Below are positions 34,245-43,437 of a stretch of 54,033 nucleotides of DNA, piece after piece. A program made the translations under genes and the position numbers. Numbering within the stretch: the first letter of the stretch is position 1; every line of letters starts with the position of its first letter. Below the pieces are notes generated by a model. The model worked only from the letters and a program-made list of their open reading frames with translations. It ran no database searches and had not been told where the DNA came from. This stretch comes from Candidatus Heimdallarchaeota archaeon (lineage in GTDB: Archaea; Asgardarchaeota; Heimdallarchaeia; JABLTI01), in assembly GCA_030614005.1 (NCBI GenBank), contig JAUWKS010000020.1, forward strand, positions 1 to 54,033. Direction: 5' to 3'.

Positions 34245-35789
34245 ATGTCAAATATAGAAAACAAACCGCTATTAGATAAGATTCAAGATGTATCATTCCG
34301 AAGAGGAATTGTTTTTCCTACGGCAGATATTTACGGAGGGTTAGCAGGTGTATTTGATTATGGACCAATCGGTACTCTGATGAGACAAAAACTAATCAAT
34401 TTCTGGCGCGATTATTTCGTAAAGAGCGAAGGACATTATGAGATTGAGGGGTCGCTTATCTTACCACCAAAAGTTTTCGAAGCATCAGGACATTTAGCAA
34501 AATTCTGTGATCCTCTTGTCCAGTGCAAAGAATGTAAATCAATGTTTCGAGCAGATAAAATAATTGAAGATAAAATAGAGCAAAATGCAGATGGACTTGC
34601 TCCAAAAGAACTTGATGAGATAATAGCTAAAAATAAGCTCACTTGTCCAAGCTGTAATGGAGCTTTTATGAATGCTCGAGAGTTCAATTTGATGCTTAAA
34701 ACCCAAGTTGGTTCAGTAGAAGGCAATGTTGCGTATCTAAGACCAGAAACAGCACAGAATATTTTCATTAATTTCAAAAGAATAGCCCATTCAATGAGAG
34801 CTAAACTACCTTTCGGTATTGCTCAAGTAGGGAAAGTTTATCGAAATGAAATCTCTCCAAGACAATTCATTATTCGAGTGCGAGAATTTGAACAAATGGA
34901 AGTAGAAGCGTTCTTTGCAGAAGAACAATTAGATAATCCACCTCACTTCGAAGAATTGGCAGATGAATTATTACCTCTACTGACTCGAGAGATGCAAGCC
35001 AAGGGTATAGAAAAAGGCAAGGATGTTACAGTAGCGGAAGCAGTAGAAAAGAAAATTATTCCAAATGCTGCAATGGGCTATTATCTTGCAAAAGAAAAGA
35101 TTCTCTTCGAAGAAGTGGGAATAAACCCAGAATTAATCAGATTTAGACATATGCTTCCAAAAGAAACTCCACACTACAGTGGAGGTAATTTTGATCTCGA
35201 AATAAAATTGTCTATTGGTTGGACTGAAATAGTTGGTAATGCATTCAGGCAACAACACGATTTAATTAGCCATGAAAAACACAGTGGAACAAAAATGGCT
35301 GTGCAACATACAAATGGAAATGTTATACCATACGTAATTGAACCTTCGATTGGTGTAGGAAGAACACTTTACTGTATCTTAGAAAGTTGTTATAGAGAAA
35401 CAAAAGATAGAGACTGGACATGGTTCCAATTCCCACCAACAATCTCACCTTATGATGTACACGTTTACCCCTTAATGAAAAAAGATGGATTAGAAGAAAA
35501 AGCACAAGAAGTATTCGAAGAACTAAAAGGAGAAGGATTCGAAGCTGTATTTGATACATCAGGAAAAATAGGCAAAAGATATGCTCGAGCAGATGAAATT
35601 GGCACGCCATATTGTGTAACTATTGATTACGAATCATTAAAAGATGAAACAGTAACCATCCGAGATAGAGATACTATGAAACAGATACGAGTTGAACTAA
35701 TAGATCTCAATGATGTACTTGTTCTTTTACTCTCAGGTGAATATGCGTTTGATGAAATAGAAGACATCATTTCAGAACAACAAAAATAA
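34245..35789 (+). CDS. glyS: glycyl-tRNA synthetase (archaeal/eukaryotic alpha2 type)
   Basis: The product (about 514 aa) begins with the class II signature region RRGIVFPTADIYGGLAGVFDYGP, then a Cys4 zinc insert CKECKSMF...CPSC, YLRPETAQNIFINFK, KVYRNEISPRQFIIRVREFEQMEVE (motif 2) and EPSIGVGRTLYCIL (motif 3; GVGR). The C-terminal anticodon-binding domain starts near APYDVHVYPL. Length fits archaeal enzymes. ATG 34245 has GGAGA 8-9 bases upstream; TTG 34230 would put the ribosome site inside the gene. Confidence 0.95.
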   Translation: MSNIENKPLLDKIQDVSFRRGIVFPTADIYGGLAGVFDYGPIGTLMRQKLINFWRDYFVKSEGHYEIEGSLILPPKVFEASGHLAKFCDPLVQCKECKSMFRADKIIEDKIEQNADGLAPKELDEIIAKNKLTCPSCNGAFMNAREFNLMLKTQVGSVEGNVAYLRPETAQNIFINFKRIAHSMRAKLPFGIAQVGKVYRNEISPRQFIIRVREFEQMEVEAFFAEEQLDNPPHFEELADELLPLLTREMQAKGIEKGKDVTVAEAVEKKIIPNAAMGYYLAKEKILFEEVGINPELIRFRHMLPKETPHYSGGNFDLEIKLSIGWTEIVGNAFRQQHDLISHEKHSGTKMAVQHTNGNVIPYVIEPSIGVGRTLYCILESCYRETKDRDWTWFQFPPTISPYDVHVYPLMKKDGLEEKAQEVFEELKGEGFEAVFDTSGKIGKRYARADEIGTPYCVTIDYESLKDETVTIRDRDTMKQIRVELIDLNDVLVLLLSGEYAFDEIEDIISEQQK

Positions 35790-35799
35790 GAGGATAAAA

Positions 35800-35832
35800 A
35801 TGAATTTTTCCTAAAAAATGGAAAAATTCTCA
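35800..35832. terminator. convergent hairpin terminator
   Basis: GAATTTTTCC and GGAAAAATTC form a 10-bp stem with a short A-rich loop, between glyS (plus) and rpoP (minus). Ends are accurate to about one base. Confidence 0.5.
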
Positions 35833-35853
35833 TACACTTTTTCAATAATAATC

Positions 35854-36000
35854 TTAACGCGCTTTTAATTTCTTGATAATGGGTGGTCTGGTTTTCAAAA
35901 GGATTCTATGACCACAATCAGGGCATTTGCAGCCTGGCATAAGAGTTAACTTTTCTGGAGAAATCACTTTACCGCATCGGTGACATACATATTTTGTCAT
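35854..36000 (-). CDS. rpoP: DNA-directed RNA polymerase subunit P (Rpo12)
   Basis: The 48-aa product starts MTKYVCHRCGKVIS, continues CKCPDCGHRILLKTRPP and ends KKLKAR. The four cysteines form the zinc ribbon of the archaeal P subunit, homologous to eukaryotic Rpb12. Size and ending match the family. In many archaea rpoP follows the L37Ae gene; here no L37Ae is seen upstream, only a very short ORF. TTATT lies before the ATG with GAGGTTAAG about 7-13 bases upstream. Confidence 0.92.
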   Translation of the reverse strand: MTKYVCHRCGKVISPEKLTLMPGCKCPDCGHRILLKTRPPIIKKLKAR

Positions 36001-36006
36001 AATAAC

Positions 36007-36063
36007 TTAACCTCTGATGACTTTTCGACTTTTTCCTTTTAAAACCTTATTCACTGTTACCAT
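36007..36063 (-). CDS. possible leader micro-ORF before rpoP (18 aa)
   Basis: A short frame MVTVNKVLKGKSRKVIRG ends six bases before the rpoP start. It may be a leader peptide or chance. No homologue is known to me. Confidence 0.15.
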   Translation of the reverse strand: MVTVNKVLKGKSRKVIRG

Positions 36064-36273
36064 TTTTTAAATTTATCCAAGAGAGAAGAAAAGGATTTTG
36101 TGCAACTTTATGATGTTTAGAATAATTAAATTAATAATTATTTTCACTCAAACAAATGAAGAAAACTGTTCTCAGAAAATTCAACTTCTAATGGGAATAA
36201 ACTTAAGCTAAAGCTTATAAATCTAAAGTCTAGAAAAATAGAATAGAAAAACGTCTAAACGCGTTTAAAAAAT

Positions 36274-36352
36274 AGCGCGGTGGGGTAGCTAGGTTGTGCC
36301 CACAGGGCTCATAACCCTGGGATCGGTGGTTCGAATCCACCCCGCGCTACCA
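36274..36352 (+). tRNA. initiator tRNA-Met (CAT)
   Basis: Acceptor stem AGCGCGG/CCGCGCT with A1:U72, anticodon stem CAGGG/CCCTG containing the three G:C pairs that mark initiators, anticodon CAT (36310-36312), T-arm GGTGG-TTCGAAT-CCACC, discriminator A and encoded CCA (36350-36352). No intron. Confidence 0.95.
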
Positions 36353-36382
36353 ATTCTTTTATCAAAATCTGTTTTTCCTAAT

Positions 36383-36869
36383 TTAAGAAGTTTGAATATG
36401 TAAGGGATGTTCAGGCATTTTCTTTAATGCCTCTTTAAGGAATTTCGGTTTGATAACAATATCTTCCAGCTGTTCTATTGTAAACCATCTGAAGATGAGT
36501 ATGAATTTCCCGTATTTTTCTGCTATGAAATATTCTTCTACTCCAATAAATTCGTCCTGTTGCAATTTTTCTTCCGAGTCTTTTGGAACAACTAAAAAAT
36601 ATAATCCTATTTCGTGATATTTCTCTTCATTGTATTCAAAGAAATTTTCTACCACCCAGAGAAGCCTTTCTACTTCTATTGTTATTCCTATTTCTTCGAG
36701 AAATTCTCTTTTTACTACTTCTTCTGAGGTTTCAAATATTTCTGCACTTCCTCCGGGAAGCGCCCAGAAGTCATCAAATTCAGCTCTATGTAAGAGTACT
36801 TTTGTCTTTAAGAACGACTCCGGCAACTCGATAAACCAAAATTCCTTTTGATGTTTTGAAAACAGTCAT
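36383..36869 (-). CDS. NUDIX hydrolase, interrupted by a one-base frameshift
   Basis: The Nudix box is clear: GGSAEIFETSEEVVKREFLEEIGI (as G-x5-E-x7-RE-x2-EE-x-G). This class cleaves nucleoside diphosphates linked to another group. The frame holding the box opens only at TTG 36826, without a normal N-terminus. In the other frame, ATG 36869 starts MTVFKTSKG and reads IRVAGVVLKDK-like residues (YRVAGVVLKDK), exactly the strand that should precede VLLHRAE. Removing one base in a run of four T's at 36800-36803 joins them. So the gene is either mutated or carries a sequencing error. Confidence 0.8.
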
Positions 36870-37063
36870 TTGAAACATATTGTATTTGATAATCTTATTA
36901 GATTTTATCTTTCCTTTGGATATGTAATGCTTCACTTCAGGTTTCTTTTTTCTTTTATCATTCTAGTTATTCCCTTAAAATTTTTAAACAAATGTGTTCG
37001 TTGATATTATTCAAGAATAAAGTTATCTGATTAATTGATTGAATAATTACAAGAGGTTAACTA

Positions 37064-38251
37064 ATGTCTGAAGATATGAAAACACCCATTTACAATTGGC
37101 ATAAAAATCATGGTGATATGGCTTCTTTTGGAGGTTGGGCTCTCCCAATGCAATTTTCTTCAATAAAAGAAGAACATATGGCTGTTAGAGAGAACGCGGG
37201 TTTATTTGATGTAAGTCATATGGGCAGATTTCGCTTTACGGGCAAAGATGCCTTTCCTATATTAGACAAGATTCTCCCTCGCAATTTAATGAAACTTGCA
37301 GATGGACGCTGTGGGTATAGTTTCTTACTTGACGAGAATGGAGGTATGATTGATGATTGTGTTACCATGCGAAAGAAAGAGGATTATGCTATTTTCGTTT
37401 GCAATGCAGGACCAAGAGTGAAAGATTGGAATTGGATGATTAAGTTCATTGATTCCGAGAAGCAAAAGAACTCCAAACTTGATATCAATTATTACGATTT
37501 TACTCTCGATTCATCTATGTTTGCTCTTCAAGGTCCAAAAGCTATTAAAATTATGGAATCTATGACCGATGTTGAAATTCCTAGAGGATGGGGTTACTTT
37601 GAAACAACTTTAGCTGGCATAGAAGTTTTTGCTTCTAGAACTGGTTACACCGGTGAAGACGGATTCGAAATTACTGTTGTAGCAACTAAAGATACCATCA
37701 GTGAAAAATCGACAAAACTATGGGAAGCTATCTTAGAAGCAGGGAAACCTTTTGGATTACTCCCTTGCGGTTTAGGTGCTCGAGATACTTTACGATTAGG
37801 TGGCGGCTTACCACTTTCTGGACAAGATTTTAGTCCTGAATACGATCCATTTGAAATGGATTTAGGTCTTCAAGGAATTTTCATTGATTTAAACAAACCA
37901 TTCTTTATTGGTATGGATGCACTCAAAGAAAAATACCCAACAATTAATGAGGAAAATAAACGTACCTTAAAAGAATTAACTCGAAAGAGAGTAGGTATTG
38001 AGCTTCTAAAGAAAGGTATACCAAGACATGGTTATACTATCGAAAAGGATGGTAAGAAAATCGGTGAAGTAGCAAGCGGTTCTATCTCTCCACTGACAAA
38101 TAAAGGAATTGCAATGGCTATATTACCTGTTGAATATACTGCTCTTGATACTGAATTAACAATTATCATTCGTGATAAACCTTATCAGGCAAAAGTAGTG
38201 AAATATCCATTCTTCGATACCACAAAATATGGTAGAAGAAGAACCCAATAG
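37064..38251 (+). CDS. gcvT: aminomethyltransferase (glycine cleavage T protein)
   Basis: The 395-aa protein has the folate-binding T-protein layout: ENAGLFDVSHMGRFRFTG near the N-terminus (Asp for folate), a middle region RTGYTGEDGFEI and LGARDTLRLGGGLPLSGQD, and a C-terminal barrel with SGSISPLTNKGIAMA. It moves the aminomethyl carbon from the H protein to tetrahydrofolate. The other glycine cleavage genes (gcvP, gcvH) are not next to it. A sarcosine-oxidase-like or dimethylglycine enzyme is less likely. Confidence 0.9.
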   Translation: MSEDMKTPIYNWHKNHGDMASFGGWALPMQFSSIKEEHMAVRENAGLFDVSHMGRFRFTGKDAFPILDKILPRNLMKLADGRCGYSFLLDENGGMIDDCVTMRKKEDYAIFVCNAGPRVKDWNWMIKFIDSEKQKNSKLDINYYDFTLDSSMFALQGPKAIKIMESMTDVEIPRGWGYFETTLAGIEVFASRTGYTGEDGFEITVVATKDTISEKSTKLWEAILEAGKPFGLLPCGLGARDTLRLGGGLPLSGQDFSPEYDPFEMDLGLQGIFIDLNKPFFIGMDALKEKYPTINEENKRTLKELTRKRVGIELLKKGIPRHGYTIEKDGKKIGEVASGSISPLTNKGIAMAILPVEYTALDTELTIIIRDKPYQAKVVKYPFFDTTKYGRRRTQ

Positions 38252-38267
38252 TTGATATACATAATAG

Positions 38268-38285
38268 CGATGATTAATTTCATCG
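38268..38285. terminator. hairpin terminator after gcvT
   Basis: CGATGA (38268-38273) pairs with TCATCG (38280-38285) and is followed by a run of seven or more T's. Confidence 0.5.
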
Positions 38286-38309
38286 TATAATTCTTTTTTT
38301 ATTTTCTAA

Positions 38310-38543
38310 TTATATTTCTTCTACAGTAGCACTATAAATTGCATCTCCATCACACATGCCACTTGCTCTTACTTTTTTACCAACAAAAACAGCAAATTTG
38401 CCAATATCAAAATCTGGCGAAACTGCTTCCATAGGGCGTATTGCATACAATTGGAATTCTTTACCAATTTCAGTTTTAACTATAAATCCGTTTGGGCGTT
38501 CTTCAAGAACCCCTACAATTGTTATGTCTTTCACAATGTTCAC
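38310..38543 (-). CDS. small beta-rich protein, possible OB fold
   Basis: The 77-aa product alternates hydrophobic residues as in a five-strand barrel (ITIVGVLEERPNGFIVKTE, QLYAIRP, AVFVGKKVRASGMCDG, YSATVEEI). 'GKKVRASGxxDG' resembles small OB-fold proteins that bind nucleic acid or sit in complexes. I cannot name a family. It is transcribed toward gcvT and follows the 294-aa Lys-rich protein by 32 bp, so the two may share a transcript. Confidence 0.6.
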   Translation of the reverse strand: MNIVKDITIVGVLEERPNGFIVKTEIGKEFQLYAIRPMEAVSPDFDIGKFAVFVGKKVRASGMCDGDAIYSATVEEI

Positions 38544-38575
38544 CTTGTATTATTAATTAGCTAATGTTCTAAAGT

Positions 38576-39460
38576 TTATTGTTCCAGCAATTCATTTACC
38601 ATTTGATCGAATTCCTGTTCTTCTTTTGCTTTTAATTCAGCAATTGCTTTGTGAGTGAGATTTTTGAATTCTTTCATTTGGTCTTCTGTAAGAAGCATTT
38701 CTGGTTTTTCTTTTTTTAGGCTAGAAAGTATTTCTTTGAGAGATCTACTAACAGTTTTTCTTTGGTCAATAAAAAGACCTTTTATGGTTTTTTTGTCTTC
38801 ACCTTCTTTCATTAATTTCTTTATTTCCCCTTCAAGTCTAAAAACCTCACCGATAGCTCTCTCGAGACTTCCTCTCATATCATAGAGGAGAAACTTGGCC
38901 ATTAAATCATCCATTGGATCGGTATCTTCCTCGAATTCTTTTAGCATATCCCTAATACTATCACCAAAAGTTTTTGCATCATTTAAATCATCTTTTATTG
39001 CTTGAAGACTGAAATCTTCTGCTGAGGCTTCATAGGCCAATGTCATTTCATCTGCTGTCTCGAGATCCATATCCAGCTCGAGCATTTCCATCTCAAGATT
39101 AATTATTTCATCTGTACCTTCTTCTGAAGTTAAAGCTTTATCACTTTGTTTCTCAAGCCAAATTATCTTTCCATCAAGAAGAATTAGCCTTTGCTTGATA
39201 TCTTTTGTTTTCAAAATACGAAGTTCTTTCGAAAAAAGGTTTACTTCATCAAACAGCTGATTGTAAACATTCAAATCAATTTTATCGGGTTTTTTTGGCT
39301 CTTGTTTTTTCTCTTTCTTTGCTTTTTTCTGTTTCTTTCTACGAGGTTCTTTCTTTTCTTTTGTTTTTCTTTTTCGATCTTTTTTTACTTCCTTATCTCG
39401 TTTCTGTGGTTCTATTTTTTCTTGTTGGTCATTAGTGTCCTTCTTTTTCTTTCGAGCCAT
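38576..39460 (-). CDS. charged, coiled-coil protein of unknown function
   Basis: The 294-aa product has about 60 N-terminal residues that are almost all Lys, Glu, Arg and Gln (a disordered, very basic tail), then about 230 acidic helical residues with heptad-like spacing. No enzyme motif is visible. The basic tail could contact nucleic acid or acidic surfaces. It sits upstream of the small beta-rich protein on the same strand. Confidence 0.65.
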   Translation of the reverse strand: MARKKKKDTNDQQEKIEPQKRDKEVKKDRKRKTKEKKEPRRKKQKKAKKEKKQEPKKPDKIDLNVYNQLFDEVNLFSKELRILKTKDIKQRLILLDGKIIWLEKQSDKALTSEEGTDEIINLEMEMLELDMDLETADEMTLAYEASAEDFSLQAIKDDLNDAKTFGDSIRDMLKEFEEDTDPMDDLMAKFLLYDMRGSLERAIGEVFRLEGEIKKLMKEGEDKKTIKGLFIDQRKTVSRSLKEILSSLKKEKPEMLLTEDQMKEFKNLTHKAIAELKAKEEQEFDQMVNELLEQ

Positions 39461-39667
39461 AATTAAAACTCCAACAGCTAGTCTTTTTGAGATGAGAGCT
39501 ATAACTTCTGTTTTCAGATAGCTATTCTTAATACTAAAATCTTTTCAAATCCAGTAAAAACGCTTTCTTTGAAAATTAGAACATTATTTATATAGCACGT
39601 TGAAGAGAAAAATTTAAGTTTCTATATAGTAATAATTGCAAAAACAGATACCCTCAGGAGAAACAAA

Positions 39668-40564
39668 ATGGCAATTTATCAAGTTGATGCATTTTCAGAC
39701 ACGCCTTTCTTTGGCAATCCCACATCCATTGTACTTGATGCAGAAGAATACACGGATGTTTTGAAACAGTATATAGCAAGTGAAATGAACGTACCGGTTA
39801 CCTCTTTTGTTACAAAATCAGAGAAAGCAGATTTTAAAGTGGATTTCTATACCCCCAAAAAGAAAATCCCTCTCAGCGGACATGCTTCAATTGCAACATT
39901 TTGGTTATTAGCGGAAATTGGTAGAATAAAGTCTGAAAATGATTTCGCCAAAGTTACTCAAGAAACTGAGAAAGGAATTTTTACTATGGAAATTTTCTGG
40001 AAAGATGGAGAGCTTGATAAAGTTATTATGATTCAAGAAAAACCAACTTTCAAAGAAGTTGATATAACAAAAGACAAACTTGCAGATATTTTGGGTATTA
40101 GATCAGATAAAATAGAATCTAATGACCAGCTCCCAATAACCATAGCATCCACTGGAAGTCCAAAATTACTTGTTCTTATTACTAGTAAAGAAATGACAGA
40201 TGCGTTAGTACCAAAATATGAAGATATTGAACGTTTATGTTTACGACTAAATGTTTCAGGCATCCATCTGTACACTTTTGACACTTATCTCGAAGGTTCC
40301 ACGTGCTATACAAGACATTTCGAACCATACAGGGGTGCACATGAAACAGCTGTCTCTGGATTAGCAAATGGAGCATTGGGTGCCTTCTTAGTTGCTAGAG
40401 GTTTTGCTCAACCCGGTAAAATGATTATAGAACAAGGTGAATCTATGGATAGAGCTGGAATTGTTGAAGTAGAAATAAAAGCTACAACAAAAGGTGTTCA
40501 AGAAGTCAAAGTTAGCGGCAAAGCTAAAACAATTTTTGAAATCCAATTTAAAGATAAAACCTAA
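39668..40564 (+). CDS. PhzF family isomerase/epimerase-like protein
   Basis: The 298-aa protein shows the PhzF diaminopimelate-epimerase-like fold: QVDAFSDTPFFGNPTSIVL at the start (GNP), MNVPVTSFV, the LSGHASIATFWLL motif and the C-terminal ...HETAVSGLANGALGAFL with IEQGESMDRAG. Members isomerise or epimerise small acids; the real substrate is rarely known. It is preceded by CTCAGGAG 10 bases before the ATG. Confidence 0.88.
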   Translation: MAIYQVDAFSDTPFFGNPTSIVLDAEEYTDVLKQYIASEMNVPVTSFVTKSEKADFKVDFYTPKKKIPLSGHASIATFWLLAEIGRIKSENDFAKVTQETEKGIFTMEIFWKDGELDKVIMIQEKPTFKEVDITKDKLADILGIRSDKIESNDQLPITIASTGSPKLLVLITSKEMTDALVPKYEDIERLCLRLNVSGIHLYTFDTYLEGSTCYTRHFEPYRGAHETAVSGLANGALGAFLVARGFAQPGKMIIEQGESMDRAGIVEVEIKATTKGVQEVKVSGKAKTIFEIQFKDKT

Positions 40565-40774
40565 GATTTTCACTTTGCATCTCTATAAAATTCAGATAAC
40601 AATATTTAATAATAGATTCTTTTGCTTGAAAGACATTGATCTCAAAAAGAGACCAAGGTGGCTGAAATGCTATCTGTTCACAATCGGGTCACTTTTTCCC
40701 TAGGATACCAAATCTGTTTGAAGGAAAAGGAATGGAGCTCAGATGTGAAACATCAGCAGTAACTGGTGAATACT

Positions 40775-41230
40775 ATGGCAAGAATGCATACTAGAAAGAA
40801 AGGTAAATCAAGTTCAAAGCGACCTCCTCATGCGACTATTCCAGAGTGGGTCAATCAAACTCCAGAGGAAATCGAACAAAAAATTGTAGAGCTTGCAAAA
40901 CAAGGCTTAACATCTGCAATGATTGGTAATATTTTAAGAGATACATACAGTATTCCTTCCACTAAACTTGTAATCAAGCAACAGATTACAGAAGTTATGA
41001 AACGCGAAGGAGTGTATCCAGAGTATCCTGAAGATTTTAGAAATTTAGTTAGAAGAGCATTAGCTTTACGAAGACATTTAGAGGGTCATCCAAAAGATCT
41101 TCATTCACTCTACGGCTTGCAAAAAATGGAAGCGAAAATTAGACGCCTTATGAGATACTATCAAAAGAAAGGTATCATTCCAAAGAGTTTCAATTATGTT
41201 CCAAAATCTGCTGCAACAATCGTAAGATAA
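40775..41230 (+). CDS. rps15: 30S ribosomal protein S15 (eS/uS15 archaeal type)
   Basis: The 151-aa product starts MARMHTRKKGKSSSKRPP and has the archaeal N-terminal extension plus the uS15 core (LRRHLEGHPKDLHSLYGLQKMEAKIRRLMRYYQKKG; motif HPKDLHSLYGL). ATG 40775 matches the family; a GTG at 40766 would add three residues. A hairpin GATG-TGAAA-CATC lies about 20 bp upstream and might contribute to autoregulation. It heads the conserved archaeal cluster rps15 - DHH nuclease - pcc1 - rps3ae. Confidence 0.95.
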   Translation: MARMHTRKKGKSSSKRPPHATIPEWVNQTPEEIEQKIVELAKQGLTSAMIGNILRDTYSIPSTKLVIKQQITEVMKREGVYPEYPEDFRNLVRRALALRRHLEGHPKDLHSLYGLQKMEAKIRRLMRYYQKKGIIPKSFNYVPKSAATIVR

Positions 41231-41253
41231 TTCAGTGGATTAAAACAAAATAT

Positions 41254-41271
41254 CTCTTCAATTTTGAAGAG
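41254..41271 (+). terminator. hairpin terminator after rps15
   Basis: CTCTTCAA and TTGAAGAG form a compact stem, followed soon by T-rich CTATTCTTTTATTTTAC. The DHH nuclease therefore may have its own promoter. Confidence 0.45.
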
Positions 41272-41388
41272 AACCCTATTCTTTTATTTTACTTTTTCAT
41301 TTCTAACTATTCATAAATGGCCTATTTTGTGACCTTTTTAAGGATAAATTAACAAAAGTAATTATATAACAAGTCAAATTATACCAAC

Positions 41389-42939
41389 GTGGTGTTATCT
41401 TTGTCCACCGATTCGAAAAAACCAGATTTCAAAGGATTTATTGCTAAAATTAAAGAGGGAATCGATTCTGTTAAAGATGCAAAAGGCACTGTACTATGTG
41501 TCAGTCACATAGATGCAGATGGACTTACATCTGCAGGTATTATTGGCAAAGCACTCCACAGAGCTAATATTCAGTATCAGGTTCGGGGTGTTCGTCAATT
41601 GGAACTCCCAATCATCAGTGAATTATCTATGATGAAAAATATCAAAAATATTATTTTCTCCGATTTAGGTGGTGGACAGATAGACGGGATAAACAAATAT
41701 CTAATAGACAGGAACATATTGATTTTAGACCATCATCCTGTTATTACCCAACCGAAATCAGAATCAATAATTAACGTAAATCCTTTTCCGTATAATTACG
41801 ATGGAGCACATCAAGTAAGCGGTGCAGGAATCAGTTACTTTTTTGCAAAAACATTGGATCCAATAAATATCGACTCAGCAGCAATTGCAGTTGTTGGTGC
41901 ATTAGCTGATCGTCAAGATAAAGGGGAGAAAAGTTCTCTCACAGATTTAAATCGTATCATAGTGAAAGATGGGATTAAAGCTGGTATTTTAGAAGAGAAT
42001 ATGGATATTCGATTATTTGGAAGAGAAACCAGAAGGATCTATCAAGCATTAGAATACACCACAGATCCATTTTATCCTGGGTTAACAGGAGATGGTGATA
42101 TGTGTATTCGCTTTATGAGAGATACAGGCATTCCTCAACAGAAAGGAGATAAATGGCGAACAATTCAAGATTTATCTGAAGATGAAAGAAGAACCTTGGT
42201 TCAAGCTCTTTTAACATATGGATTACAAATGGGAATGACTGCGGAGGACGCTCAAAGCATTTTAGGAAAAGTGTACACACTCACAAATGAAGAACCAGGA
42301 ACACTACTGAGAGATGCAAGAGAATTTGGTTCATTATTAAACTCATGTGGTCGTTTAGGAGCCACAGGTATTGCTATAGGCATTTGCATGGGAGAAAGAA
42401 AGTATCTTCTAGAAGAAGCCGAGATAATAATGCGAGAATATCGAAAGAAAATTTCCCAATATTTGGAACTTGTCAATCTTGATAGTGAACATGTAAAAGA
42501 ATACAATAACCTCATTGTATTTGATGGAAAAAATGTTATTGATGATACAATGATTGGTACTATCATTTCAATCGCAATTTCAACTAGAAGTTTTGCAGAT
42601 AAGAAGAAACCACTGATCGGAATTGCAGAATCTAACGATGGTACAGTTAAAATTAGTTGCAGAGGAACAGGACCATTAGTAGCAATGGGTTTGAATCTCG
42701 GTTTAGCATTAAGAGGTGCTGTGGAATCAATTGGTTCTAATGCAGAAGGTGGCGGACATAATATTGCTGCTGGAGCACGCATACCTCAAGGAACAGAACA
42801 ATTACTAATTGAAAATCTAAATGTTGCAATAGAGAAACAATTGAAAAAAGATGACCCAAAGCCAAAAAAACAAAGTGTGGCAAAAAAAACAACGAAAAAA
42901 ACCAAAGCAACTACAATAAAAACTACATCAAAGAAATAA
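41389..42939 (+). CDS. DHH-family single-strand nuclease (archaeal RecJ-like, GAN type)
   Basis: The 516-aa protein shows SHIDADGLTSAGIIGKAL (motif I), IIFSDLGGGQ, ILDHHPV (the DHH motif), GALADRQDKG and the DHHA1 ending GSNAEGGGHNIAAGARIP. GINS-associated nuclease in euryarchaea is the closest model: a 5'-3' single-strand exonuclease working with the replisome, but RNA substrates are possible. The C-terminal 25 residues are Lys/Thr-rich. The start GTG 41389 could also be GTG 41392. The position beside rps15 and pcc1 is usual for archaea. Confidence 0.88.
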   Translation: MVLSLSTDSKKPDFKGFIAKIKEGIDSVKDAKGTVLCVSHIDADGLTSAGIIGKALHRANIQYQVRGVRQLELPIISELSMMKNIKNIIFSDLGGGQIDGINKYLIDRNILILDHHPVITQPKSESIINVNPFPYNYDGAHQVSGAGISYFFAKTLDPINIDSAAIAVVGALADRQDKGEKSSLTDLNRIIVKDGIKAGILEENMDIRLFGRETRRIYQALEYTTDPFYPGLTGDGDMCIRFMRDTGIPQQKGDKWRTIQDLSEDERRTLVQALLTYGLQMGMTAEDAQSILGKVYTLTNEEPGTLLRDAREFGSLLNSCGRLGATGIAIGICMGERKYLLEEAEIIMREYRKKISQYLELVNLDSEHVKEYNNLIVFDGKNVIDDTMIGTIISIAISTRSFADKKKPLIGIAESNDGTVKISCRGTGPLVAMGLNLGLALRGAVESIGSNAEGGGHNIAAGARIPQGTEQLLIENLNVAIEKQLKKDDPKPKKQSVAKKTTKKTKATTIKTTSKK

Positions 42940-42986
42940 ATCAGTAATTGGGTTTTAGATATTCTGATATTTGAGATGATAGAGAA

Positions 42987-43253
42987 ATGAATAAACAGAA
43001 AAAAATCATTGAAGCTGAAATAAAGATACAATTACCTTTTGCAAATGCTAAAATAGCAAACAGTATCTGCTCTGCAACAGCACCGGAAAATCAGGAAACA
43101 CCGGATGGAGTAATAGCCAAATCTAATCTACAGGATTCAATAATTTATTTCACGGTAATTTCAAAAGCACCTTTTTGGGATTTAGTTGCAACAACAGACG
43201 ACTTCTTTGAAAAAGTAGCTATTTCAATGAAAACAGTAAAGTCTCTAAAATAG
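42987..43253 (+). CDS. pcc1: KEOPS complex subunit Pcc1
   Basis: The 88-aa protein fits Pcc1: a short beta strand (IEAEIKIQLPFANAKIANSICSA), DG-V in the second strand, then SISLK-like end (ISMKTVKSLK), with AT-rich spacing. Pcc1 dimerises the KEOPS complex that makes t6A on tRNA. Similarity is weak by eye and the assignment relies partly on position: it lies between the DHH nuclease and rps3ae, as in many archaea. Confidence 0.75.
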   Translation: MNKQKKIIEAEIKIQLPFANAKIANSICSATAPENQETPDGVIAKSNLQDSIIYFTVISKAPFWDLVATTDDFFEKVAISMKTVKSLK

Positions 43254-43437
43254 AGAGAGAAGAGAACTCCAAATTATCTTCGATAATAAGGAAAATATTT
43301 TAAAAGAGATGATTGGTTTTCGATATAGCGCGTATGTAGAGTACAATTATCTGATTCTCTAATATACAGTAAAACTAATAAAGTGATTTGAAGGTCAAAA
43401 CTTTATACTTGTGTAACGCAATGAAGGAGAAGAAAAA

